DNA of 64,000 nucleotides, taken from UBA12018 sp051656605 (GTDB taxonomy: Bacteria; Bacteroidota; Bacteroidia; Bacteroidales; CAMTPD01). The notes beneath the pieces were generated by a model. The model was given only the letters and a program-made list of their open reading frames with translations, searched no databases and was not told the DNA's origin. Location: assembly GCA_051656605.1 (NCBI GenBank), contig JBOGCF010000036.1:1-64000 (forward strand), given 5' to 3'. Made by a program: the position numbers and the translations under genes. This document shows positions 34,790 to 44,114 of the stretch, one piece after another (position 1 is the stretch's first letter; each line of letters opens with the position of its first letter).

Positions 34790-34819
34790 GGAAGTTGATT
34801 CGTCAGCTTCCTTTTTTTT
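34790..34819 (+). terminator. Terminator of the tRNA operon
   Basis: GGAAGTTGA (34790-34798) pairs with TCAGCTTCC (34803-34811) around a TTCG tetraloop, with a T8 run. Confidence 0.88.
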
Positions 34820-34879
34820 GTACCCCTACGTTTCCTCCCGGTATACACAGCTTCTCTTTTTCCAAATCATATGTAGACT

Positions 34880-35012
34880 AAATCGTTTGATGCCCATCGA
34901 ACGATTTAAACATAACGAAGAATGAATCGTCCGATGGCGGTCTGACGATTTAATCATAGTGAAGAACAAATCGTCAGGTCGCCACCTGACGATTCGAAGT
35001 TCATAAGGTTTG
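34880..35012 (+). repeat. Palindromic repeat family A, locus 2 (three 44-nt units)
   Basis: AATCGT starts each unit at 34881, 34925 and 34969, an exact 44-bp period. Each unit is a 26-nt palindrome (ending ACGATT) followed by an 18-nt linker; the linkers of units 1 and 2 contain CATA-N2-GAAGAA. Unit 3 has perfect 11-nt arms AATCGTCAGGT / ACCTGACGATT. Base changes are partly compensated across the stem. The unit at 144-187 is the same element. The array lies between the tRNA terminator and comB, with no coding function visible. Confidence 0.8.
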
Positions 35013-35208
35013 TATTTAAACATAACGGTGTTTTGATCTAAAGAAAACGATGCCGGAAGATCGATAACGGCGATACGATTCTGGAGGGGGAGGGATACTT
35101 GTTTGTAGTATGCCTGGGATGAAACTTTAACAGAGGGTGATCTTAAAACTCCATCTTCAAGTCGAAACAAATGCGTAGTTTTGTATATTCAATCAAAAGA
35201 ATTCGATT

Positions 35209-35937
35209 ATGCAGAAAATTGATGTTTGTTTTTCGCCGATGATGTATCCGGCTTATCGCGACGATGGTGCCGTGGTAGTGATTGTAGATATATTCAGAGC
35301 GTCTACGTCGATGTGTACGGCATTGGCAAACGGTGCTTCGGCGATCATTCCGGTAGCGTCGGTAGAAAAAGCCGAAGCTTACAAGGAGCAGGGCTATCTT
35401 GTAGGGGCCGAAAGAAACGTTATGAAGTGCGATTTTGCCGATTTTGGTAATTCTCCTTTCGACTATACAAAAGAGGCCGTAGAAGGCAAGGATATTGTAT
35501 TTACGACGACCAATGGAACGAAAGCAATCGAGGTAGCCTCGAATGCGGTACGCGTAATTGTGGGGGCATTCATTAATATAAAAGCTGTAGCTGATTACTG
35601 TTTGCAAACCAATCGCGATGTAGTTGTGTTGTGTGCAGGCTGGAATGATAAGTTTTGCATGGAAGATACGTTGTTCGCAGGCGCTTTGGCCAACTTATTG
35701 GTTGAGACGGGCGAATACATGCACGCTTCGGATGCTGCGTTTGTGGCGAATGAAATGTGGCTTACACACGAAGAGCATCTTGAGAACTATATTTCCATCT
35801 CGGATCATTACGAGCGCTTGGTGCAAAATAATCTCTCTGACTCCGTCGAATATTGCTTGAGTAGAGACGTTGTGAACGTAGTGCCTGAGTTGCACGATGA
35901 AGATGGAACAATGATTTTGCTTGCGGCAACGGAATAA
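35209..35937 (+). CDS. comB: 2-phosphosulfolactate phosphatase family protein (ComB)
   Basis: A 242-residue cytoplasmic protein with ComB features: VIVDIFRAST near the N-terminus, TTTNGTKAI in the middle and CAGW near residue 145. ComB removes phosphate from 2-phosphosulfolactate in coenzyme M synthesis, but many bacteria without coenzyme M carry it, so the substrate here may differ. It is monocistronic, with a -7 box TAGTTTTG at 35176-35183 and a bidirectional terminator at 36004-36034. Confidence 0.88.
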   Translation: MQKIDVCFSPMMYPAYRDDGAVVVIVDIFRASTSMCTALANGASAIIPVASVEKAEAYKEQGYLVGAERNVMKCDFADFGNSPFDYTKEAVEGKDIVFTTTNGTKAIEVASNAVRVIVGAFINIKAVADYCLQTNRDVVVLCAGWNDKFCMEDTLFAGALANLLVETGEYMHASDAAFVANEMWLTHEEHLENYISISDHYERLVQNNLSDSVEYCLSRDVVNVVPELHDEDGTMILLAATE

Positions 35938-36003
35938 AAGCATATCAGCTTAAACATGCAAGGGATGTACCGCCCGATGTACAGATAAGCGAGGATAATA
36001 AAC

Positions 36004-36034
36004 AAAAAAAGAGCGATCAATTCGCTCTTTTTTT
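36004..36034. terminator. Bidirectional terminator comB / btuB
   Basis: Seven A, GAGCGA, 5-nt loop, TCGCTC, seven T. It serves convergent genes from both sides. Confidence 0.88.
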
Positions 36035-36061
36035 ATGTAGGCTGGGTAACAAGGTTTGTGC

Positions 36062-37984
36062 TTAAAGGTGAATCAGCAGACTTCCCGAAAACGATCGAAG
36101 TGGCATCGGGTAGTACTGTGTAGACTCGTAGTATGCGTTGAACAGGTTGTCGACGCGTAGCTTTGCAGTCATGTCTACTTTGTGTATTTTGAAACGATAT
36201 CCGGCTTCGGCATCGTGTATTGTGTACGGGTTTGTTTTGTACGAGTGATCGGTGGTGGTATAGCGCACACCTGTGTAGCTTATCGTGTATCCGACAAAGA
36301 AGTTGCGGTACTCGCCCTTGTACTTGGCGTTGGTCTTCAACTTGGGGATATAGGGAAGCTGCTTATTGTATGTTTTATCGTACGGATCGTTGGGGTTCGA
36401 CTTGTTGAGCGATAGCGTGTAGCCGAGGTTAAATAGCAACAGATTGCTCACTTTGCCAATATTAAATGCCCCTTCGGCCGAGAATTCGAATCCATGCGAA
36501 AGCACCTTGTAGATGTTTTGCGGAGCCCAAAAGTAACTCTCGGTAGGCAGCCACACAATCCAGTTTTCGATGTTCATGCGGTAGTACGATGCATTGGCTT
36601 TAATGCCCAAGTGATTGAAACGTTGAGTATAGGCCAGCGAGACGTCATAGCTCATTCCTTGTTCGGGTTTGAGGTTTGGATTCCCACCCGGGTTCCAATA
36701 CAAGTCGTTCATCGAAGGGTAATGGTAATTGTATGCCGCACTCGCCTTGAGAGAAAGCACTTCGGGGATGAGTGCAAAGCGACCTCCGGCCGAAAACGTA
36801 GGCATAAAGATGTGATTGTTTGCCTCGCCCATCAAACTTAGGTTGAGTGAAAGCGGGGTAATCGGTGTCCATTCCGAGCCCACTTGCAGGGTTGCCGTGG
36901 TGCGAGAGCGTTTGCTTACGTCGTAATTCTCTGCGTCGATGCGGTCGTGACGCAAGTGCATGGCGCCGTTTACCTTCAATAGATCGGTAAACATATAGGT
37001 GTAATCACCCTTTAATACGACCGAATTGCTGGTGTTGTGCTCGCGTCTTCCTTCAAAATCGTCGTAGGAGATGTTGTAGTTGAAGATGTCGAGAATGTTG
37101 GCTACACGGATGTTTAACTCTGATTTCTCACCGATGTTTTGATAACCTATCGTAGCGCGAAGGCTGTGTTGCTGGTCTTCTTCGTGTTGGGTTTTGACCA
37201 CGATGATGGGTTGTGGCAGACTTCTTTTGCCGGTTTGAAACCAAATGTTTCCGGTAAGCATCTGTGAAGTGCCGAGGCGGTAGTATAGTTCTTGCATCAA
37301 GCCTCCCATGTTGTAGTCGGCTTCTTTGCGGTGTTCGTAAAACGGATTTACCTGCAATACCTTGTTGAGGTAACGGTAATTGTTTTTCGATTGTGTATAA
37401 TAAGCTCTGGTGTTGCTCTGGAATTTTCCTTTGGTAAAGCGCTTTGAGGCACTGGCCGAATAGGTTTCGTAAGAGCCAATCTCGATAAATCCGTTGGTTT
37501 CATTCTTGTTGGTCCAGTTGGGCATATTGCCTAGGTTGATGCTTCCCCCTAGTGCGCCTGTGCCATTTTTGAGGTAGCCGTTGCCATGAAACAAGACTAC
37601 GTCGTCGACAAAGAATACCGGAATGCGCGAGAAGTCGACACTTCCGCCCATGGAGGAGTTGATGTTGATGCCGTTCCAGTTTACTTGCGTATGATTGGCG
37701 GCAGTGCCACGAAACGACGAGGTAGAAAGTCCGCCCTGTGCAACAGACTTGATGTGGATGAGGCTGTTGTTGGTCAAAAGCTCACTCAAGCTCTTTGATT
37801 TGGTTGCCTCGATGGCCTGAGGGTTGATGAAGGTCGTGTTGCTGCCAATGTTAGCATCTACACGTTTAGCCTTTGCTGTTACGGTGACACCTCTCAGGTT
37901 GATGGTTGTGTCGGATAAAGATTGACCTGTGGCGATCATCACTGACAGCCACAGGGTAACAGAACTTAAAAATATTTTTTTCAT
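36062..37984 (-). CDS. btuB: TonB-dependent receptor, probable cobalamin importer BtuB
   Basis: A 640-residue outer-membrane receptor with a signal peptide (1-20), a plug (about 28-160; LRGVTVTAKAKR, SSFRGTAANHTQ) and a 22-strand barrel ending in the aromatic strand SFSGSLLIHL. It lacks the carboxypeptidase-like extension found on the other two receptors here. It lies 13 bp after a BtuG-like lipoprotein gene, downstream of a cobalamin riboswitch, which assigns it to corrinoid import. No inner-membrane BtuCDF genes are in the window. Confidence 0.9.
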   Translation of the reverse strand: MKKIFLSSVTLWLSVMIATGQSLSDTTINLRGVTVTAKAKRVDANIGSNTTFINPQAIEATKSKSLSELLTNNSLIHIKSVAQGGLSTSSFRGTAANHTQVNWNGININSSMGGSVDFSRIPVFFVDDVVLFHGNGYLKNGTGALGGSINLGNMPNWTNKNETNGFIEIGSYETYSASASKRFTKGKFQSNTRAYYTQSKNNYRYLNKVLQVNPFYEHRKEADYNMGGLMQELYYRLGTSQMLTGNIWFQTGKRSLPQPIIVVKTQHEEDQQHSLRATIGYQNIGEKSELNIRVANILDIFNYNISYDDFEGRREHNTSNSVVLKGDYTYMFTDLLKVNGAMHLRHDRIDAENYDVSKRSRTTATLQVGSEWTPITPLSLNLSLMGEANNHIFMPTFSAGGRFALIPEVLSLKASAAYNYHYPSMNDLYWNPGGNPNLKPEQGMSYDVSLAYTQRFNHLGIKANASYYRMNIENWIVWLPTESYFWAPQNIYKVLSHGFEFSAEGAFNIGKVSNLLLFNLGYTLSLNKSNPNDPYDKTYNKQLPYIPKLKTNAKYKGEYRNFFVGYTISYTGVRYTTTDHSYKTNPYTIHDAEAGYRFKIHKVDMTAKLRVDNLFNAYYESTQYYPMPLRSFSGSLLIHL

Positions 37985-37997
37985 TCGATGAAATAAC

Positions 37998-39047
37998 TTA
38001 TTTGTTGTTTACGAATAGGATGTATTGCGGAATAATACCTACCGTATATGATTTAAGTAATTCGCCTTTGGTGTCGAATTTGTGAAGCAAACCACGTTGA
38101 GAGTAGTCGAGCGCATCACAGATGTATACAAAACCTTCAGATGAAATACCGATGTTGTAAAGTGTTTTTACTTCATCTTTCTTTAGTTCAAACAAAGCAG
38201 TTTCCGGCATTGCTGTTGCGTCGATGGCAACTTCAAAGATGTAGTCTGCGTTGTCTTTGCTACCGTTGAAGTAAAGTTTGCTTTTTGTTGCGTCTGTTTC
38301 GAGGCGAACAGCATACGAGGTAATTCTGATGTTACCCAGTGGAATTGTATTCATAACTGCTTCGGTTGCCGGGTCGATGCACTGAAGACCAGCCGAATTG
38401 ATTACCCAAATCTTATTGTTCTTATCAACCACAAGTTTGGAGCTTCCGCTTGCAGATGCTTCGATCTTGCGAAGATTCTCTAGATTGTTTACGTCTGCAA
38501 CCAGGATGGATGCCCCCGATGCAATAAATACTTTTGTGCCTACTACCACCAATTGCTCGGTTGAACTTTCTGTAGGAATGTATTTTTCGATCGTGTTCGA
38601 CTCAAGATTGATCAGGATCATCTTGTTGCTTAGGTTGGTAACAAGTGCTTGCTTATCGCTAAGTTTTGCGATGTATCTCGGGCTGATTTGTTTTTCAGTA
38701 TCCAAGATGGTAGCTTCTTGTTTGTAAGTCTTCGCATCGAAAACTTCAATTTTTGCAGAGTTGTTAAGTACTGCATAGATTTTGTCGTTGATGATTGCCA
38801 TCGACTGACCTACATCTCCTAGAGGTCGGCCATTGATGGTACGGAAAACATCTTCAGAGACTTGACCACTCTCAACATTGATAGCGCAAAGATCTGAGTT
38901 TCCTTTGGTAAAGTTACCTTCGCTTAGTACAAGGATACGGCTTAGCGTGTTTTGTTCTACCTCCGGAATACTGTTGTTGTCGTTGGAACAAGACATAAGT
39001 AGTCCGCTTAGCAATAGGCATACAGAAAGAAATAGATTTTTCTTCAT
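37998..39047 (-). CDS. btuG: BtuG-like surface lipoprotein (beta-propeller, DUF5074/YncE-type)
   Basis: A 349-residue lipoprotein from Met39047, lipobox LLMSC (Cys20). Repeating propeller blades are visible, including DKIYAVLNNSAKIEVFDAKT and DKNNKIWVINSAGLQCID. Bacteroides BtuG is a seven-bladed propeller that binds cobalamin tightly at the cell surface and caps BtuB. Order (riboswitch, this gene, btuB) supports the same role. Exact homology to BtuG rather than another YncE-type protein is inferred. Confidence 0.85.
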   Translation of the reverse strand: MKKNLFLSVCLLLSGLLMSCSNDNNSIPEVEQNTLSRILVLSEGNFTKGNSDLCAINVESGQVSEDVFRTINGRPLGDVGQSMAIINDKIYAVLNNSAKIEVFDAKTYKQEATILDTEKQISPRYIAKLSDKQALVTNLSNKMILINLESNTIEKYIPTESSTEQLVVVGTKVFIASGASILVADVNNLENLRKIEASASGSSKLVVDKNNKIWVINSAGLQCIDPATEAVMNTIPLGNIRITSYAVRLETDATKSKLYFNGSKDNADYIFEVAIDATAMPETALFELKKDEVKTLYNIGISSEGFVYICDALDYSQRGLLHKFDTKGELLKSYTVGIIPQYILFVNNK

Positions 39048-39164
39048 TTTAAAGAATAAGTTTTGCCGCAAATATTCGCTGCGGTTTAATTAATAATAAA
39101 ATGAATGAAAGTAGAGTAGAGGATACGACGAAGCGCACAAGAGTAGGGCTTGTCCTATTCCGGT

Positions 39165-39372
39165 CTCTGCTTTTCACCCGAAGCATTGATCTCGATGAAG
39201 TATGGCAGGTCTTCTGGCTTTCCTCCGTTTATGAGACAACCTTCCCACCCATAGGGGCAGTGGTATGTAGTGTCTCTACGTTGTGATGAGGTATACAGCT
39301 GCGGGTACAGCTCCGACTTTGCATCGGATTCCCTTTTTTATTCACCCTCTCGAACGAGGTGGTAAATACCAT
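39165..39372 (-). promoter_or_regulatory. Cobalamin riboswitch
   Basis: On the minus strand the conserved elements run in order: an AGGGAATCCGATGCAA block, GTACCCGCAGCTGTA, ACCACTG, GGGAAGG, and the B12 box GCCAGAAGACCTGCC (plus-strand 39204-39218). A TGCTT/AAGCA hairpin follows. It starts just after a consensus promoter and ends about 115 nt before the btuG start. Cobalamin binding should shut off btuG-btuB. The end coordinates are estimates. Confidence 0.95.
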
Positions 39373-39381
39373 ATTTCGTTG

Positions 39382-39413
39382 CAAAGGTAGATATTCAATT
39401 TATGAAATACAAA
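39382..39413 (-). promoter_or_regulatory. Promoter of the btuG-btuB operon
   Basis: On the minus strand TTTG (39410-39413), a 20-bp spacer and TACCTTTG (39382-39389). Transcription would begin near 39375, at the riboswitch 5' end. Confidence 0.87.
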
Positions 39414-39562
39414 GATTCGTTTTTATTATTTTGAACTCTTGCTATATCTTCCTTACTTTGTTTGGATGAAAGGACTAGCTGGCAAGTCTTTGTAAATGTT
39501 ATTTTTATAAGGGTTTGTGTTGGTGCTTTAGATGCGTTTATTTAATAATATAATTAGATACT

Positions 39563-40561
39563 ATGGAAGACAAAATGGTGCGTTTTGGTGTAATCGGAAC
39601 AAACTTTATTTCAGATTGGGTGATAGCCGGGGCCATGCAGGATCCTCGTTTTAAACTTACTGCTGTGTATTCGCGTAAGATTGAAACTGCTCAGGCTTTT
39701 GCTTCAAAGTATGGAGCAGAGCATTGCTTTACTTCGATTGAAGAGATGGTGAGTGGGGATGTGGTAGATGCGGTTTACATTGCATCTCCTAATTCATTGC
39801 ATGCTTCGCAGGCAATATTGTGTATGAATCATGGGAAGCATGTGCTGTGTGAAAAAGCTTTTGCTTCAAATGTGCGCGAGGTGGATGCGATGATTGATGC
39901 TGCAAAACTAAATGGAGTAGCCTTGATGGAAGCCATGAAAACAACGCTAACTCCAAACTTTTTGGCTATTCGGGACAATTTGAACCGTATCGGAGCAGTA
40001 CGCCGATATTTTGCATCTTACTGCCAGTACTCGTCTCGTTACGACAAATATAAAGAGGGTATTGTGCTGAATGCTTTTAATCCTGCTTTCTCTAACGGTG
40101 CGCTAGTGGATATTGGAGTGTATACGATTTATCCGATGGTTGTATTGTTTGGTATGCCTAATTCGATCGAAGCAAGTGGACTTTTGCTCGACTCGGGAGT
40201 AGACGGACAAGGGTCTGTTATCTTTAAGTACGATTCGATGGATGCGGTTGTGATGTATTCAAAAATAGCCGACTCATATCTGCCGATGGAGATTCAAGGT
40301 GAAAACGGTTCTATTGAATCCGCCAAAACCAATATCATTTCAAATGTAAGACTTAAAGTCAGGAACGGAGAGGTGTTTATGCTCGATGCTTCTGATGTGA
40401 AAGATGAGTATTATTATGAAGTTGCTGATTTTATAAATACGATTTGTGAAGGAAAGCAAGAGTCGTCTGTCAACACATGGGCTTGTTCTCGTAATGTTGT
40501 TGCGATTATGGATGAGGTGCGCCGACAGATTGGAGTAGTATATCCGGCTGATCAAGTTTAA
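39563..40561 (+). CDS. Gfo/Idh/MocA-family NAD(P)-dependent oxidoreductase
   Basis: A 332-residue cytoplasmic protein. The Rossmann domain begins VRFGVIGTNFISDW, with the family EKxxA motif as CEKAFASN near residue 100. The C-terminal alpha/beta domain includes GALVDIGVYTIYPM. No signal peptide is present. These enzymes oxidise or reduce sugars, inositols or bilin-like compounds; the substrate cannot be told. It is monocistronic between the riboswitch region and a hairpin at 40588-40622. Met39575 is an alternative start. Confidence 0.88.
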   Translation: MEDKMVRFGVIGTNFISDWVIAGAMQDPRFKLTAVYSRKIETAQAFASKYGAEHCFTSIEEMVSGDVVDAVYIASPNSLHASQAILCMNHGKHVLCEKAFASNVREVDAMIDAAKLNGVALMEAMKTTLTPNFLAIRDNLNRIGAVRRYFASYCQYSSRYDKYKEGIVLNAFNPAFSNGALVDIGVYTIYPMVVLFGMPNSIEASGLLLDSGVDGQGSVIFKYDSMDAVVMYSKIADSYLPMEIQGENGSIESAKTNIISNVRLKVRNGEVFMLDASDVKDEYYYEVADFINTICEGKQESSVNTWACSRNVVAIMDEVRRQIGVVYPADQV

Positions 40562-40587
40562 TTAGATCAGAGAGAACTATAAAAGAA

Positions 40588-40622
40588 GAAGAGCTCAATC
40601 TGAAATGCAGACTGAGCTCTTC
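40588..40622 (+). terminator. Hairpin after oxidoreductase gene
   Basis: GAAGAGCTCA (40588-40597) pairs with TGAGCTCTTC (40613-40622). No T-run follows, so termination may be weak. Confidence 0.6.
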
Positions 40623-41239
40623 AAGATTTGAAATCAAACATAACATCCATTTTAGTCTGTTCTAGATATATTACATTACAAATTAATAAGCACTGGTTTT
40701 TTAATATCGTAGCATTACATGTTTTATCAATGTCTGAAGATTTGAAAAAATAGGTTTTTCACAATAGTATTTTTTAAGGTCTCAATTTATGCAAAATGTC
40801 TTTTAAATATTTAGAACTTCTATTTTCGATGTTGTAAATTAATCTGAGTCTAAAGCGAGAATTGTGTGAAAACTGAGTAATCAATACATATACTACATGT
40901 GTCAAAATACTTACCAAAATATGATTCTATATGAACCATACTGTCTAGTGTAAGACTAAAATAATTGTTTCAAAGATTACGCTTGGATCTCATTTCCGAT
41001 TGCAAAGTAAAAGGATTTAAGACTATATAAATTCCCGAATTCAGTAAACTTAATTATTTTATGAATTTGTAGAAATGAGAAATAATAATACTGATACATA
41101 GTTATTTATCATTCGTATTTATGAAGTGAGAATCTTTAATTTACAAATCTATAATGTAAATTGAATGTAAAAGTTAAGTATGCTAAACATTTTTGAGATA
41201 TTTATTGTTGAATAATTCTCTTAAAACTATGCATACTGT
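40623..41239. other. Long AT-rich intergenic region, no gene seen
   Basis: About 620 bp of very AT-rich sequence with stop codons in all frames. It marks the left edge of the AT-rich 41-50 kb cluster and could hold control sites or transfer scars, but no repeat or RNA gene was recognised. Confidence 0.5.
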
Positions 41240-41270
41240 TTTGATAGAAATGATTAAAGCGGTACTTTTG
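41240..41270 (+). promoter_or_regulatory. Promoter of the 41-47 kb TonB operon
   Basis: TTTG (41240-41243), a 19-bp spacer and TACTTTTG (41263-41270). Perfect consensus. The leader would be about 15-20 nt and contains a Met-Leu-stop mini-ORF (41284-41292) directly before the start codon. Confidence 0.8.
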
Positions 41271-41292
41271 CCCCAAATTTAAGATGTTGTAA

Positions 41293-44112
41293 ATGGTGTT
41301 TTATCGTAAACGAATACATTTCGTATTGTTCTTATTCGTATTGTGTGTATGTCAGCTTGCTGCTCAAATCCCGACTTCGAAGATGAAAGAAGTTAAAGGA
41401 ATTGTGTTTGATGCGCGCACAAAGCAACCGTTGGATAACGTAATTCTGCAAATACCTGAATTGGGTATGTATCAAATAACTGATACGCACGGTTCTTTTC
41501 AATTTGGACTACCAGCATATACAACTACAACAATTTATGTTTCTCTGTTAGGTTATCAAACCAAAGAGGTTCATTTAGATTCATTACGCTCCAATTTAAG
41601 TCTCGGTGTAAGTTTATCACAGCTTTCTTTAAAACTAGATGAAGTAACAGTAACGGCATCGAGAGGTCAAGATTTATCAACTTCATCGCTGATCAATAAT
41701 GAAGCGATACAATATTTACAAGCTACAGATTTATCAGACCTAATGCAGTTGCTGCCAGGAGCCGTGACTAAAAACCCCAGTTTGAATGATGTGAGTTTGC
41801 TCAATATTAGAGGGTCTAATAAAATAGATGCAACCAATGCATTGGGAACAGCTGTATATGTAGATGGTATGCAGTTGAGTAATAATGCCAATATGCAGCG
41901 TTTATCGCAACAAAGCGGATTGTATATGGGGAATGCAAACTCTGGTCTTGATGTACGCTCTATTTCTCCTGAAAATATTGAAAGCGTAGAGGTGATCAGG
42001 GGTGTTCCCTCTGTTCGTTATGCGAATATGACTAGTGGGGCCGTTTTGGTTAAGACAAAAGCAGGTCAGATGCCTTATATGGTGAATATAAAAGTAACTC
42101 CGAATGTAAAAACAATAAGTGCGGGTAAAGGTTGGAAGCTTGGCTCTAATGCCGGTTATTTCAATTTGTCAGGAGATGCCGGCTTGTCTTATATTGATAT
42201 GCGTACAAAAGATGATGCTTTCAAGAAACTTGGGTTGCAAGCTGCTTATTCGAATGTTTTTGCAAAAGAATCGACTCCTTTTTCTCTGAATATGCGTATT
42301 CGTTATGCACATGCAAAAGACAAAGCTGATAAATCGACCGATAAAATAAAAGGAGAATACAACGAAGCAACTAACCAAGATTGGTCGGGGAGTGTTTTTG
42401 GTGCCTGGATTTTAAATAATAAGCTCCTAACAACACTCGATTATTCAGCGTCCTTTCAGTACGAAAGCCAGCTTATAAGTGAGTCGGTTTGGCATTCATC
42501 TAATCAAATGACTTCATCGGATGCACTGTTTTCTGGAGAGCATGTGGGTTATTTTATACCTCCTCAATACATGAGTTTACTTACAGTAAGCGGGAAGCCA
42601 TTTACATCCTCATTGAATATATCAGGAAATAAACTGGTTTCTTCGACAAAATGGTCGAATAAATTAACGCTTGGTGGTGAGGTTGTTTATGAGGGAAATA
42701 AAGGAAAAGGTCAGGAGTTTGACCCTTTGTTACCGCCATCTCCCAATATGCGACCGCTTTCTTACGATCATTTATCAAATACGATACAGCTATCTGGGTA
42801 TGTCGAGAATGAAAATATATTTCATATAGGAAAGACCACTTTGTTTTCGCAAGTTGGAGCTCGTATCAGTTATTTGCGAACGCAAGATGGTAAGCATTCA
42901 TTTAAAGCCGTAGACCCTCGCGTTAATCTAAAGTATCGAATTTTCGAGAATGAGAATACATGGCTTAATACCTTTAGTATTAAAGGTGCATGGGGTGTTT
43001 TGCATAAAATGCCTACCATGAGCTATATTTATAATGATCCTCGTTATTTTGATATGACAAGTTTTTCATATAGTAATGAAGCGACTAATAATAAGCTAGC
43101 TATTGTAGCAACAGACTATATTAAGAATACATCAAATGATGAGTTGTTATTGCCTCTCAATCGAAAGTTTGAGATAGGATTAGATTTTAATACTAAAGTT
43201 GGATGGGGTGAAATAACGTATTATAATGAACACCTAAAAAATGGATTCAATTATCAAAGTTGCTTGTCTATTTTAAATTATAAGCGATATAACAACATTA
43301 CGGATAAAGATGCAGAACTTATTTATAATAATGGCATTTTGACAAATCATGGTAATGATGTTTCGTTTGCTATGGATACGACTTTTAATACTTATAATCG
43401 TCCAGATAATGGTATAGAACAAAAGAAATGGGGTATTGAGTACGCTTTTCAAACGAATAAAATAGAGTCAATTTATAGTTCGTTGGCTTTCGATGGTGCA
43501 TATATCTCGTCTGTGAAGAATGAGTTTGGATTGCAAGCTCGTTATTATAACCAAATGATCAATGGGTTTTCGTATGAATATGCCGGTGTATATAACATAA
43601 ATACCTCCGGTTATAATACTTCTGTATATGAACGGTTAAATACAAACTTTCGATTGATTACACATATTCCTCAATTGGGTATTGTGACAACGCTTACTTT
43701 ACAAGCAATATGGATGGAAAGGGAATATTTTAAATGGAATATACATGATTCACAGAAAGATTTTAAGTTTATACAAGATGGCGCGGTGAAAGAAGATGTC
43801 TTAATTCCGCCGGTTTATATTGTTAATACGCAGGGAGAGGCAATCCCATTTACTGAACAAATGATGACCGACTCTCGCTATAAGCAAATGTTGGTGACCC
43901 CATCCAATAGAATGTATGCTATTAATAAATACTCTCCATATTTTTTATTAAATCTCAAAGTGAATAAAGAAATTGGAGAGCATATCTTAATCTCTTTTTA
44001 TGCTAATAATTTTGCGAAAATAAATCCGCGCCGTTATCAGGCAACTACACAAAGTTATGTGATTAAAAATCCCGATATTTATTTTGGGGCTGAATTGAAA
44101 TTAAAATTTTGA
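41293..44112 (+). CDS. TonB-dependent receptor of an uncharacterised transport cluster
   Basis: A 939-residue outer-membrane receptor with a signal peptide (1-25), a carboxypeptidase-regulatory-like domain (about 33-115; VKGIVFDARTKQPLDNVILQ), a plug (about 115-235; DEVTVTASRGQ, LLNIRGSNKIDATN) and a large barrel ending in GAELKLKF. It is not followed by SusD; the next genes encode a DUF4876-like lipoprotein and a DUF6850-like barrel. The substrate is unknown. It is more AT-rich than the housekeeping genes nearby, consistent with lateral gain. Confidence 0.9.
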   Translation: MVFYRKRIHFVLFLFVLCVCQLAAQIPTSKMKEVKGIVFDARTKQPLDNVILQIPELGMYQITDTHGSFQFGLPAYTTTTIYVSLLGYQTKEVHLDSLRSNLSLGVSLSQLSLKLDEVTVTASRGQDLSTSSLINNEAIQYLQATDLSDLMQLLPGAVTKNPSLNDVSLLNIRGSNKIDATNALGTAVYVDGMQLSNNANMQRLSQQSGLYMGNANSGLDVRSISPENIESVEVIRGVPSVRYANMTSGAVLVKTKAGQMPYMVNIKVTPNVKTISAGKGWKLGSNAGYFNLSGDAGLSYIDMRTKDDAFKKLGLQAAYSNVFAKESTPFSLNMRIRYAHAKDKADKSTDKIKGEYNEATNQDWSGSVFGAWILNNKLLTTLDYSASFQYESQLISESVWHSSNQMTSSDALFSGEHVGYFIPPQYMSLLTVSGKPFTSSLNISGNKLVSSTKWSNKLTLGGEVVYEGNKGKGQEFDPLLPPSPNMRPLSYDHLSNTIQLSGYVENENIFHIGKTTLFSQVGARISYLRTQDGKHSFKAVDPRVNLKYRIFENENTWLNTFSIKGAWGVLHKMPTMSYIYNDPRYFDMTSFSYSNEATNNKLAIVATDYIKNTSNDELLLPLNRKFEIGLDFNTKVGWGEITYYNEHLKNGFNYQSCLSILNYKRYNNITDKDAELIYNNGILTNHGNDVSFAMDTTFNTYNRPDNGIEQKKWGIEYAFQTNKIESIYSSLAFDGAYISSVKNEFGLQARYYNQMINGFSYEYAGVYNINTSGYNTSVYERLNTNFRLITHIPQLGIVTTLTLQAIWMEREYFKWNIHDSQKDFKFIQDGAVKEDVLIPPVYIVNTQGEAIPFTEQMMTDSRYKQMLVTPSNRMYAINKYSPYFLLNLKVNKEIGEHILISFYANNFAKINPRRYQATTQSYVIKNPDIYFGAELKLKF

Positions 44113-44114
44113 TA

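Noticed and set aside
34737..34925. Open frame of 62 codons on the plus strand
   Set aside because: It begins inside tRNA-Thr copy 2; the VVGSNPTRGS-type text is a tRNA artefact.
34880..35012. CRISPR array
   Set aside because: The linkers are similar to each other, the palindromes vary, only three units exist and no cas genes are in the window.
36062..39047. SusC/SusD-type glycan locus
   Set aside because: The receptor lacks the carboxypeptidase-like extension and the partner is a propeller, not a SusD-type helical protein; the riboswitch assigns cobalamin.
39101..39286. Open frame of 61 codons on the plus strand
   Set aside because: It lies antisense to the cobalamin riboswitch and its sequence is explained by conserved riboswitch bases (B12 box and neighbours). 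Such frames are known annotation artefacts.
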